Shown here piece after piece: positions 32,521 to 40,089 of a DNA stretch of 64,000 nucleotides (its first letter is position 1; each line of letters begins with the position of its first letter). The stretch is from Avispirillum sp959601495 (GTDB taxonomy: Bacteria > Bacillota > Clostridia > Oscillospirales > CAG-272). The translations under genes and the position numbers were made by a program. Location of the stretch: contig CAUGPT010000002.1 of NCBI GenBank assembly GCA_959601495.1, positions 1-64,000 on the forward strand, written 5' to 3'. The notes under the pieces are model-generated. The model saw nothing but the letters and a program-made list of their open reading frames with translations, did not search any database and was not told the origin of the DNA.

Positions 32521-33408
32521 ATGGAGAAAAAAAGAAAACTTGTGTTCTGCGGCGGTGACAGGCGGCTTATATACTGCGCGGAACGTTTTGCCGACGCGGG
32601 AGATGAATGTCTTATCTGGCGCGGCGAGAGCGGCACGGAGGATAAAAACGTAATGCGGGTGCGCGATCTGAGACAGGCATGTGAAAACGCGGATGCGGTG
32701 ATAATGTCCATACCCGCGTTTACGGGCGGCGGAAAGCTGATATGCACCGATGACGGCAGAAGCTGCGTCGACTGCGAGTATATATTTGAGAAGCTGCCTG
32801 CGTCTGTTGACATATTCGGCGGAAAATTTGCGGCGATCGTGAAAAGAGTGGCTGCGGAATACAACCATTCTTTGACGGATTATGCCGTATTGGAGGAGTT
32901 CGGTATACTTAACGCTATCCCGACGGCGGAGGCCGCCGTGGAAATAGCAATGTCCAGGCTTAAAAAGACTCTCTGGGACTCGTCCGTGACCGTACTCGGC
33001 TACGGCAGAATAGGCAGAACGCTTACAAAGCGCCTGCTTGCACTGGGGGCAAACGTTACGGTGGCGGCAAGAAGCGCCGCAGCCCTTGCCGCGGCGGAAA
33101 GCGACGGCGCGGCTGTCTGCGGTCTGTCTCATTGGCTGCGCGCTCCCGAGCGTTTCGACGTTTGCTACAACACTGTTCCCTGTCAGATCGTCGGTGAGGA
33201 ATGCGTCGCGGCGTGCGCGGAAGGGATATTTATAGACCTTGCGTCGGCGCCGGGGGGCTTTACCGACGAGGCGCGCAGCCTTTTGGGAGACAGACTCATA
33301 ATTGCGCTGTCACTGCCCGGTAAATATTCGCCTGAAACGGCGGGCACCATTATTTATAAAACGGTAAACGGACTTCTCCGCTCAGGAAAGCGAGGCGGCG
33401 CACAGTGA
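32521..33408 (+). CDS. dpaA: Dipicolinate synthase subunit A
   Basis: A 295-residue SpoVFA homologue. With DpaB it makes dipicolinic acid from dihydroxytetrahydrodipicolinate in the mother cell. The N-terminal half has KLVFCGGDRRLIYCAERF, and the C-terminal Rossmann domain has VTVLGYGRIGRTLTKRL with GxGxxG near 157-162. It overlaps dpaB by 4 bases (GTGA). Presence of dpaAB means the cell makes DPA itself rather than through EtfA-type routes known from some Clostridia. Confidence 0.95.
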   Translation: MEKKRKLVFCGGDRRLIYCAERFADAGDECLIWRGESGTEDKNVMRVRDLRQACENADAVIMSIPAFTGGGKLICTDDGRSCVDCEYIFEKLPASVDIFGGKFAAIVKRVAAEYNHSLTDYAVLEEFGILNAIPTAEAAVEIAMSRLKKTLWDSSVTVLGYGRIGRTLTKRLLALGANVTVAARSAAALAAAESDGAAVCGLSHWLRAPERFDVCYNTVPCQIVGEECVAACAEGIFIDLASAPGGFTDEARSLLGDRLIIALSLPGKYSPETAGTIIYKTVNGLLRSGKRGGAQ

Positions 33409-33965
33409 CGGGATATGCATTTACGGGCTCCTTCTGCACTCACAGCCGCTCGTCGGAGATCTTCAGAGAACTGAAAAATACGGGTCTTGACCTTGTCCCT
33501 ATACTGAGCGAAACGGTATATACGACCGACACACGGTTCGGAAAGGCGGAGCGCTTAATTGAAACACTTGAAAACATAAGCGGCAGAAAGTGCGTTCATA
33601 CCATAGAAGAAGCTGAAAAGTTCGGACCCGCAATGCCGCTGGAGGCGCTTATAATCGCGCCGTGCACCGGCAACACCCTCGCAAAGCTTGCACACGGCAT
33701 AACGGACACGGCGGTAACCATGTGCGCCAAAGCGCATCTGCGCTGCGACCGTCCGCTGCTTTTGGCACTTGCGAGCAACGACGCAATGTCGGCAAACCTC
33801 GGCAACATAGGCACGCTTCTTAACCGCAAAAATATATACTTTGTACCGCTCTGTCAGGACGATCCCGAAAAGAAGCCTCATTCTCTCGTGGCGGATTTTT
33901 CAAAGCTGTATATGTCATATAACGAAATGCTCGCCGGCAGGCAGTGCCGCCCGTTGTTTCTGTAG
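33405..33965 (+). CDS. dpaB: Dipicolinate synthase subunit B (flavoprotein)
   Basis: A 186-residue SpoVFB-type flavoprotein of the phosphopantothenoylcysteine decarboxylase-like fold. TGYAFTGSFCTHSRS near the N-terminus and the ALIIAPCTGNTLAKLAHGI block near the flavin site are present. The start is GTG at 33405, inside the dpaA stop region. It is co-expressed with dpaA and followed by a hairpin. Confidence 0.95.
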   Translation: MTGYAFTGSFCTHSRSSEIFRELKNTGLDLVPILSETVYTTDTRFGKAERLIETLENISGRKCVHTIEEAEKFGPAMPLEALIIAPCTGNTLAKLAHGITDTAVTMCAKAHLRCDRPLLLALASNDAMSANLGNIGTLLNRKNIYFVPLCQDDPEKKPHSLVADFSKLYMSYNEMLAGRQCRPLFL

Positions 33966-33974
33966 AATATATAA

Positions 33975-34004
33975 AAAGCAGCGGCTTAATAAGGCCGCTG
34001 CTTT
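33975..34004. terminator. Terminator between dpaB and the 34009 gene
   Basis: An 11-bp stem AAAGCAGCGGC/GCCGCTGCTTT (33975-33985 with 33994-34004). The T run is longer on the minus strand, so it mainly serves the convergent gene, but it can act for dpaB also. Confidence 0.65.
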
Positions 34005-34008
34005 GAAA

Positions 34009-34728
34009 TTAAGGTTTCGATACTTTATAGATTATGCTGTTTCCTTCTTTTTTGCACGGAGTCAGAATTTTCAAAAGGACAAGCAGCTTTATCGCGGCGC
34101 TGAGGTTGCGGCGGATAAGACCCAGCCGTTTTGAAATTTCCGCGCTTTTCAGCATCTCTCCGTCGCAAAAAGGCAAAAGCCTAAAAACGTCCGCTGCATT
34201 TTCTACCGTTGCCGTATCAATAAGCTCGGTCGGTACCGTATCGAGCTTTGTCGCGCCGATCTTTCTGCCTTTTCCCCGTCCGTCTAAAACACGAATACTG
34301 TCTGATACGAGCATTACGGCAAGGACCCGAAAAGCGCCCTTTTCAAAAAGCTCGTATGTGTACAAAAGCTGCGGCAGCAGCTTGAAAATGTTTTTCTGGC
34401 GGCGGGTCGTATTACCGCTTTTCCCTTCGCCCGTCTCGGGGTCTATCCACACGACTCTCTGAGCCGCCGCGACGGGATAGACAACGGTAACATCGTATCC
34501 TTCATTTGAAAAAGCCTCCAGTTTGCGGCGCATTGCGCCGAAGCCGGAGGTCTGTATTTCAATAATTTCGCGGTCGCGCTTTATATCCGCGACAAATCCG
34601 CATACCGGCATCTCATGAAGATCGGCGTCCGGCTCGAAATAGTTTTTCAGTATATAATGCTGGCTTCTTTCTTTATAAGTGCCTATCCCTTCGGCTCTGT
34701 GTTCCGCGAGGCAGGCTTAGGCAGTCAT
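34009..34728 (-). pseudogene. PD-(D/E)XK-nuclease-like protein with winged helix, interrupted by an in-frame TAA
   Basis: The first plain ATG is at 34611 and would give a 200-residue protein that lacks an N-terminal block. Upstream of that ATG the same frame still codes for plausible protein (GIGTYKERSQHYILKNYF, then EPDADLHEM). That frame runs up to an ATG at 34728 but is broken by TAA at 34717-34719, four codons after it. No GTG or TTG start lies between. What can be seen is a nuclease-like core CGFVADI...IIEIQT, then TVVYPV, WIDPETGE, and a C-terminal winged helix (about 150-195 of the short form). It may be a true pseudogene, or use a rare start. The biological role is unknown. Confidence 0.55.
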
Positions 34729-34765
34729 TTTGAAGCGCAGCTTTTCGGCATTGTCCGTCACGTTA

Positions 34766-35176
34766 TCAATATTTGGATTTGAGCCACTCGAGAAGCTCGT
34801 CGATGTCCTTTTCCGAAAGGCTCTTGTCCTTATAAAGCGTATCCATAAGGTGAACGAAGGAGCCGCCGTGATAATGCTCTACAAAGTCCTCGGTAACGGC
34901 CTGCATATATTTATCGCGGTCCGCAACGGGGGTATAGTAGCGCTCCTTACCCTTCTTTTCCGAAACTATGTATCCGCGATCCTCGAGACGTACCAAAAAA
35001 GAAATAAGAGTAGGTGCTTTCCAGCCCTTGTCTTTTCCCACAGCCTCCATAAGATAAGCGGTGTTAACGGGAGGCTCTCCGGTCCACATGGCAGCCATAA
35101 CGTCAAACTCTGCGTCAGGCAGCTTTTTTGTATAGTTTATTTCTGCCGCGCCGGCAGCATCTTTTGTTTTTGCCAT
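34766..35176 (-). CDS. BlaI/MecI/CopY-family repressor
   Basis: A 136-residue winged-helix repressor. The N-terminal domain has KLPDAEFDVMAAMW, then NTAYLMEAVGKDKGWKAPTLISFLVRLEDRGYI (HTH, about 37-70, shown in parts as NTAYLMEAV and APTLISFLVRL), and a C-terminal dimerisation helix. No BlaR1-type sensor is adjacent. An inverted repeat in its own promoter at 35255-35270 suggests autoregulation. The targets are unknown; the family controls beta-lactam resistance, copper export or cell-wall genes. Confidence 0.9.
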   Translation of the reverse strand: MAKTKDAAGAAEINYTKKLPDAEFDVMAAMWTGEPPVNTAYLMEAVGKDKGWKAPTLISFLVRLEDRGYIVSEKKGKERYYTPVADRDKYMQAVTEDFVEHYHGGSFVHLMDTLYKDKSLSEKDIDELLEWLKSKY

Positions 35177-35249
35177 AACTCTTTCTCCCGTCCGAAACTG
35201 TTTTATGCAAACGCATAAGTTGCATATGCGTTATTTTTGTGTCCTTATC

Positions 35250-35278
35250 ATTATACAGTTGTCTAACTGTTTTGTCAA
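35250..35278 (-). promoter_or_regulatory. Promoter of the BlaI-type repressor gene
   Basis: Consensus TTGACA (35273-35278) and TATAAT (35250-35255) with a 17-bp spacer on the minus strand. Downstream in the leader, nested inverted repeats lie at 35205-35232 (AACGCATA/TATGCGTT and ATGCAA/TTGCAT). Confidence 0.8.
35255..35270. promoter_or_regulatory. Probable BlaI-type operator
   Basis: Arms ACAGTT/AACTGT with a 4-bp centre sit between the -35 and -10 boxes of the repressor's own promoter, where BlaI family proteins bind ACA/TGT-type dyads. Confidence 0.6.
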
Positions 35279-35392
35279 TACGATTTAGGCGAGAAAATCA
35301 AAAATATGAATATTTTTTGACTTTAGCCGAAATTACCGATTGAAAATTGTCACAAACGACAAATTTTATTTTATCAGCTTTATTTATATTTC

Positions 35393-35421
35393 TTGACACA
35401 GGCTGTAAAATATTGTATTAT
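35393..35421 (+). promoter_or_regulatory. Promoter of the ROK-like regulator
   Basis: TTGACA (35393-35398) and TATTAT (35416-35421), 17 bp apart. An imperfect dyad TTGTC/GACAA lies upstream at 35347-35362 and could bind an activator or the regulator itself. Confidence 0.7.
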
Positions 35422-35456
35422 ATAAATTGAACATTGTCGAAAAAAGGAAGTGCGCT

Positions 35457-36500
35457 ATGAATTCGGAATTCGGTTCTCTGAAGCCAGATTCGGTGATAGA
35501 TATATTTAACGTTGCTGTGTCGGCGTCAAAGCTTACACGCGCGGAGCTTGCCGAGCGCTGCGGGCTCAGTGTTATGACGGTAGGCAAGGCGGCGGATGCT
35601 CTTGTCTCGCTGAAGGTGCTCCGTCAGGGGCTTTCCGGCAGCTCATCCTCCGGCAGGCGCTCGCGGGTCTTGTCTGTTTCTCCGGACTGGTGGTTCGCCG
35701 TATACACCGTCGGCGAGCGCTGCTTTACGTTTTATATGCTCGATCTTTCCCTGCGCGTTATCGACGAGCTGACATATACTCTGCGCGACAGCATATTTAT
35801 TGATGATGAGTTCAGACATTTTTCAATCCGCGCGGTGGCATTCGCAAAGGCGCGCCGCAAATCAGAGCGCTGCTGTGGGTCAGCTATACTTCTTCCCTCC
35901 GACCACGACGCAAGCGCCCTGCTTTCGCCGTCAATGTCCAAAAGCCCCATGCGTTCCGGAGCGCTTGACCCGGCAGTACTGCTGTCGGGAGATGCCTCTT
36001 TCGGCAAAATGCCCGTATGCGGAAATGTGAAGGAATACCACGCAAGACGCGTTTCCGCCTGCTCCGGCGGAGAGAATGTTATATGTGTTTACATAAACGC
36101 GGGCGACGTCAAAACAGTATATTCCCGCTCCGATTTCAGCAAAGGTGTACCGTTTACGAATTCAGGTCTGTATGTAGGCAAAAACTGCACTAAAAGTCTT
36201 AACGAAATGACACTTGTTGCGTCCGACCCCGAGGTCCTCTGCAAAACTCTTGCCGAATATCTCAGCATATGCATTTTATGTGTTCCCTGCGACATGATAT
36301 ATATTTCCGGAGATCATGTGCGTCATATCGAAGCCGTTCGCGACGTTACCGCAGCTGCATTTGCCGAACAGTGTATGGGCTACGGCATAATTCCGCCGCC
36401 CATTCAGTGCGGCAGCATCCGCCTCGGCGCGGCGACCGCAATTGCAAAAGAAATGAGAGACAAATGGTTTTCGGAAGAAATACTCGGCAACACCTATTGA
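35457..36500 (+). CDS. ROK-like regulator with N-terminal helix-turn-helix
   Basis: A 347-residue protein. The N-terminal winged HTH has TRAELAERCGLSVMTVGKAA (about 28-47). The rest is a degenerate ASKHA/ROK-like domain: the ATP-binding DxGxT is absent and the ROK zinc cysteines (CxCGxxGC) are not seen. It is therefore likely a sugar-sensing or orphan repressor, not a kinase. GGAAG precedes the ATG at 35457. It could control the distant sugar operon at 18482, but nothing in the sequence proves that. Confidence 0.7.
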   Translation: MNSEFGSLKPDSVIDIFNVAVSASKLTRAELAERCGLSVMTVGKAADALVSLKVLRQGLSGSSSSGRRSRVLSVSPDWWFAVYTVGERCFTFYMLDLSLRVIDELTYTLRDSIFIDDEFRHFSIRAVAFAKARRKSERCCGSAILLPSDHDASALLSPSMSKSPMRSGALDPAVLLSGDASFGKMPVCGNVKEYHARRVSACSGGENVICVYINAGDVKTVYSRSDFSKGVPFTNSGLYVGKNCTKSLNEMTLVASDPEVLCKTLAEYLSICILCVPCDMIYISGDHVRHIEAVRDVTAAAFAEQCMGYGIIPPPIQCGSIRLGAATAIAKEMRDKWFSEEILGNTY

Positions 36501-36524
36501 CAATCATTGCAAATCTGTTATAAT
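36497..36524 (+). promoter_or_regulatory. Promoter of the CorC-like gene
   Basis: TTGACA (36497-36502) overlaps the preceding stop codon; TATAAT is at 36519-36524 with a 16-bp spacer. Confidence 0.7.
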
Positions 36525-36557
36525 AAGGGTAATTTATTTTCGAAAGGATAATACTAT

Positions 36558-37847
36558 ATGGACAGCGACAGTATATTTATGCTGCTTGCTATGATTTTAC
36601 TCGTTGCACTTTCAGCTTTCTTCTCGGCTACGGAGACCGCGTACACTTCTTTCAACAGGATCAAGCTCAAAAGCCTTGCCGCCGCAGGCAACAAGTCAGC
36701 CGCAAAGGTTTTGAAGCTTGACGAAAAGTATGAGCGTCTGCTCACCGCAATTCTTGTCGGAAACAACATCGCAAACATATCGCTTACCACCATAAGCACC
36801 ATGTTTTTCATGAAATTGTTTTCCGAAAAGCTGAGCGACGACGCCATCGCCGCCGTATCGACTGCGGTAGTAACGATCGTTATTCTGATTTTCGGAGAAA
36901 TATCGCCGAAGGCGATCGCAAAGGATCACGCCGACGGGTATGTGCTTTCGACACACGGAATAATTTCTTTTCTTATAACAATACTCTTCCCCATTACAAT
37001 TGCGTTCAGCGCATGGAAAAAGCTGCTCAACATAATTTTCAAATCGGGCAAGAGAGAGGCTACCACCGAGGATGAGCTTATAACCATGGTGGACGAAGCC
37101 GAGCATGACGGCGGTCTTGATGAGGACGAAAGCGAGCTTATCAGAAGCGCGATCGAGTTCAGCGACCTTACTGCCGGTGAGGTGCTCACCCCCCGTATCG
37201 ACATCGTTGCCGTTACCGACGGAACGGATATGCGCGAGATCATGATGATGTTCTTCGAAACAGGCTTTTCGCGTCTGCCCGTTATCGGCGACAGCATTGA
37301 CGATATAAAAGGTGTTCTGCACGAGAAGGATTTCTTCTACGCATACAACACCGGCAAGACGGATCTCACACAGTTTTATCAGAAACCTCTTTACATATCA
37401 AAGCACCATAAGGTAGACGACCTTCTCCGCGATCTTCAGAACGAAAAATGTCACATGGCGTTCGTTATTGACGAGTTCGGCGGACTTATGGGCATCGTTA
37501 CTATGGAGGACATTATCGAAGAGCTTATCGGCGATGTGTACGACGAGCACGACGAAGTTGAGACACTCATGGTGCCCGGTGAGGACGGCTCTCTTACGGT
37601 TGACTGCTCCGCCTCTCTTGATGATATGTTTGACTACTTCGACCTCAAGTATGACGATGATGACAGCGACAAGCCGCTGACCGTCAACGGCTGGGTGCAG
37701 AAGCACTTTGAGGGCATTCCCGACGAGGGAGAATCCTTTATATATAACGACACCCTTGAAGTTACGGTTGTTAAGTGCGACGAAAAAATGGTCAAGGAAG
37801 TCGTTATCAAAAAAATCAAAAAGGATGACGAAGAAGAGGACGAATAA
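36558..37847 (+). CDS. CNNM/CorC-family (HlyC-like) membrane protein
   Basis: A 429-residue protein. An N-terminal DUF21/CNNM transmembrane domain with about four helices (about 5-150) includes FSATETAYTSFN and the GEISPKAIAKDHA motif. Two CBS domains follow (about 195-320, with VLTPRIDIVAV and HMAFVIDEFGGLMGIVTMED), then a CorC_HlyC domain (about 340-420). The family exports or regulates Mg2+/Co2+. It ends in an acidic/basic low-complexity tail (KKDDEEEDE). The next gene, manA, starts 21 bases later. Confidence 0.94.
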   Translation: MDSDSIFMLLAMILLVALSAFFSATETAYTSFNRIKLKSLAAAGNKSAAKVLKLDEKYERLLTAILVGNNIANISLTTISTMFFMKLFSEKLSDDAIAAVSTAVVTIVILIFGEISPKAIAKDHADGYVLSTHGIISFLITILFPITIAFSAWKKLLNIIFKSGKREATTEDELITMVDEAEHDGGLDEDESELIRSAIEFSDLTAGEVLTPRIDIVAVTDGTDMREIMMMFFETGFSRLPVIGDSIDDIKGVLHEKDFFYAYNTGKTDLTQFYQKPLYISKHHKVDDLLRDLQNEKCHMAFVIDEFGGLMGIVTMEDIIEELIGDVYDEHDEVETLMVPGEDGSLTVDCSASLDDMFDYFDLKYDDDDSDKPLTVNGWVQKHFEGIPDEGESFIYNDTLEVTVVKCDEKMVKEVVIKKIKKDDEEEDE

Positions 37848-37868
37848 AACGTCTGTATTCATCTTCAA

Positions 37869-38873
37869 ATGAAAATTAAAACGCAGAATATACGTCCCTG
37901 CCCCCAAAAAATGACTCCGTACGTCAAAGAGACCCTGTGGGGCGGCGATAAACTTAAAAGAATATATAATAAGAAAGCTCCCTTTGACCGCATCGCCGAG
38001 TCTTGGGAGCTTTCGGCGCGTCCGGGACGCATGAGCACGGCGGAAAGCGGCGCTTATGCCGGAAAGCCGCTTTCCGCCGTGCTGTCGGCTTACGGAATTG
38101 ATTCGAAAACCTTTCCTTTGCTTATAAAATTCATCGATGCCGACAAAAAGCTGTCCGTTCAGGTGCACCCTACGGAGCAGTACGCGAAATCGGTGCGTGG
38201 CGAGGACACGCGCGTTCAGGCGGAAGCCAAAACCGAAATGTGGTATATTATTGACGCAAAACCCGGCGCAAGTATCTTCTACGGTCTGCGCGGCGGCGCC
38301 GGCATTTCCGATCTTAAAGCCGCCTGCTCCGACGGCTCTGTGGAAAACATACTGAAGCGCGTCGAAGTTCACCCGGGCGACACCGTATTTATTCCTGCCG
38401 GTCAGATACACGCCATCGGAGAAGGAATACTGCTTTGCGAAATTCAGCAGAACTCCGACACAACATACCGCCTGTGGGACTATATGCGCCGCGGCGAGGA
38501 CGGAAAGCTTCGGGAGCTGCATATAAACGAAGCTCTCGGTGCGACCCGAAACTATACCGACGGCGAGATCCGCAGTCTGCGTTTTTCAAGAGGCGGCGAA
38601 GAAACAAAAGCTTTGCAAGCGGATGCTGAAAATGATTGCGGCGAGATCCTTGCCGACTGCGACTTTTTCAAGGTCACAAAGTACGGCGGCATCGCCCGTA
38701 TTCCCGCTTGCGAATATTTCGCGGCGCTTGTGTGTGTCGGCGGCAGCGGATATATGGATGCCTGCGGAGAAAAATTCGCTGTTTGCGCAGGCGACACATA
38801 CTTTCTTCCTCCCGGCTGTCCCGAGATTTCCGTTTGCGGCGCGGAAATGCTGTATGTGACCTGCCCGCGGTAA
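37869..38873 (+). CDS. manA: Class I mannose-6-phosphate isomerase
   Basis: A 334-residue cupin-fold zinc enzyme converting mannose-6-P and fructose-6-P. The metal ligands are seen in SVQVHPTEQYA (Gln, His), TEMWYII (Glu) and the later GQIHAIGEG (His). The QQNSDTTYRLWDY block near the substrate site is present. It links mannose to glycolysis and to nucleotide-sugar supply. It lies in an operon behind the CorC-like gene and ends at a terminator. Confidence 0.95.
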   Translation: MKIKTQNIRPCPQKMTPYVKETLWGGDKLKRIYNKKAPFDRIAESWELSARPGRMSTAESGAYAGKPLSAVLSAYGIDSKTFPLLIKFIDADKKLSVQVHPTEQYAKSVRGEDTRVQAEAKTEMWYIIDAKPGASIFYGLRGGAGISDLKAACSDGSVENILKRVEVHPGDTVFIPAGQIHAIGEGILLCEIQQNSDTTYRLWDYMRRGEDGKLRELHINEALGATRNYTDGEIRSLRFSRGGEETKALQADAENDCGEILADCDFFKVTKYGGIARIPACEYFAALVCVGGSGYMDACGEKFAVCAGDTYFLPPGCPEISVCGAEMLYVTCPR

Positions 38874-38880
38874 TATCAGT

Positions 38881-38911
38881 AAAAAAACTCGACAGATGTC
38901 GGGCTTTTTTA
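38881..38911. terminator. Bidirectional terminator between manA and the winged-helix gene
   Basis: The hairpin CTCGAC/GTCGGG is extended by A7 and T6 runs. It sits 8 bases after the manA stop and 3 bases before the stop of the convergent gene. Confidence 0.75.
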
Positions 38912-38913
38912 TT

Positions 38914-39462
38914 TCAGATCCTGTATCCGGAATATCTGCGGCACAGTATCAGCGGCTGACCGGTCGCGTTTTTCGCTTTGGTATTTATATTGCATATATG
39001 CACGCAAACGGAGTTTGTGTCATCGGAGCGCCGCATACAGTAAGCTGCAAGCCTTGCGGCGTCCGTCCATCCGTCGGCAAGTACGAGAACGCTGACCAAA
39101 AGCCGCTGCGCGCGGGTAAGCGCGATAGTTTTTCCGCAGAATATGAGTTCTTTTCCGTCAAAGCGTATCCTGCGCTGCGCGATGCGGCGGGCGGCGGCTG
39201 AAATTCCGGAATGCTGACGCTTTATCGCAGCTTTCGGTATATCCTCGGGATCGACCTTTACTACTGCGGCGGAGCTGTACATATCCGCGATATACTTAAC
39301 ATCGGGGACGATATAATCCTCCGTGACGAACACGGTGAATGCGGGCAGAAGTTCCTGGCAGTGCTCTGTGTCGCTGACGGCGCACGGAATATTCATCTTC
39401 AGAAGCTTGTCGCGCAGCTCGCGTCTGAATTTTCTTTGAGTATTGTCAATTATAAGCGGCAT
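38914..39462 (-). CDS. Orphan OmpR-type winged-helix protein with degenerate receiver
   Basis: A 182-residue protein. The C-terminal half (about 98-182) is an OmpR/PhoB winged helix: GKTIALTRAQRLLVSVLVL, then NSVCVHICNINTKAKN (recognition helix) and a terminal RRYSGYRI hairpin. The N-terminal half resembles a receiver (PLIIDN, FTVFVTEDYIVP), but no phospho-acceptor Asp lies at the expected strand end. No histidine kinase is adjacent. It is likely a phosphorylation-independent regulator. Confidence 0.72.
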   Translation of the reverse strand: MPLIIDNTQRKFRRELRDKLLKMNIPCAVSDTEHCQELLPAFTVFVTEDYIVPDVKYIADMYSSAAVVKVDPEDIPKAAIKRQHSGISAAARRIAQRRIRFDGKELIFCGKTIALTRAQRLLVSVLVLADGWTDAARLAAYCMRRSDDTNSVCVHICNINTKAKNATGQPLILCRRYSGYRI

Positions 39463-39537
39463 AAGTAATAAACCGTCCTATGTTCGGCATATAGTTTATC
39501 GGAAATATGAATTATAATTGAAAAGGAGTTCTCTTTT

Positions 39538-40032
39538 ATGTTTGTGTGTTCCGTAAAAAGCAGCACGCTGAAGCTTGCGGCGCTTATAGTTGTCGCTATA
39601 GCCGCGGCTGCGGCACTTATAGTTCTTTTGCCGTCAAATGACAGAGTCGCCGCGGGGTCTGTCTTTAAGGGCGATGACACCGTAAGCTACGACAAGATTA
39701 AAACAGACGGCGACAGGCGCGATTTTCTCGCTCAGTTCGGCTGGGAGCTGGGAGAGGGCTGCATCGAGGAAGTCGAAGTGCGCATCCCCTCCGATTTTGA
39801 TCGGGTCATGAATTCCTACAACGATCTGCAGAAGTCGCAGGGGCTTGATCTGTCAAAATACCGCGGAAAGACCGCCGTGCGTTACACCTATGAGGTCACA
39901 AACTATCCCGATTATGACGGCACAGTTTACGCAAACATCATAGTTTACAAAAACTGCGTTATCGCCGGCGACATATGCTCATCCGACTCCAAAGGCTTTA
40001 TACAGGGCTTTGAAGCGGCGCAGGGCAAATGA
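39538..40032 (+). CDS. DUF4830 domain-containing protein
   Basis: A 164-residue secreted or membrane-anchored protein. An N-terminal hydrophobic segment (about 11-33) is not followed by a clear cleavage site, and the DUF4830 domain follows (RRDFLAQFGWELGEGCIEEV, then IPSDFDRVMNSYNDLQ, then YANIIVYKNCVIAGDICS). Such proteins are common in Clostridia, and some are linked to sporulation or the envelope. No biochemical role is known. AAGGAG precedes the ATG. Confidence 0.8.
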   Translation: MFVCSVKSSTLKLAALIVVAIAAAAALIVLLPSNDRVAAGSVFKGDDTVSYDKIKTDGDRRDFLAQFGWELGEGCIEEVEVRIPSDFDRVMNSYNDLQKSQGLDLSKYRGKTAVRYTYEVTNYPDYDGTVYANIIVYKNCVIAGDICSSDSKGFIQGFEAAQGK

Positions 40033-40052
40033 AACCCGTTACTCATACCTAT

Positions 40053-40088
40053 GGTCCGCCCACGTATTCTCGCGGGACGGACCGTTTC
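40053..40088 (+). terminator. Terminator after the DUF4830 gene
   Basis: Stem GGTCCGCCC/GGG-A-CGGACC (40053-40061 with 40074-40083, one bulged A), followed by GTTTCTTT. It abuts the mutS2 stop codon on the other strand. Confidence 0.7.
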
Positions 40089-40089
40089 T

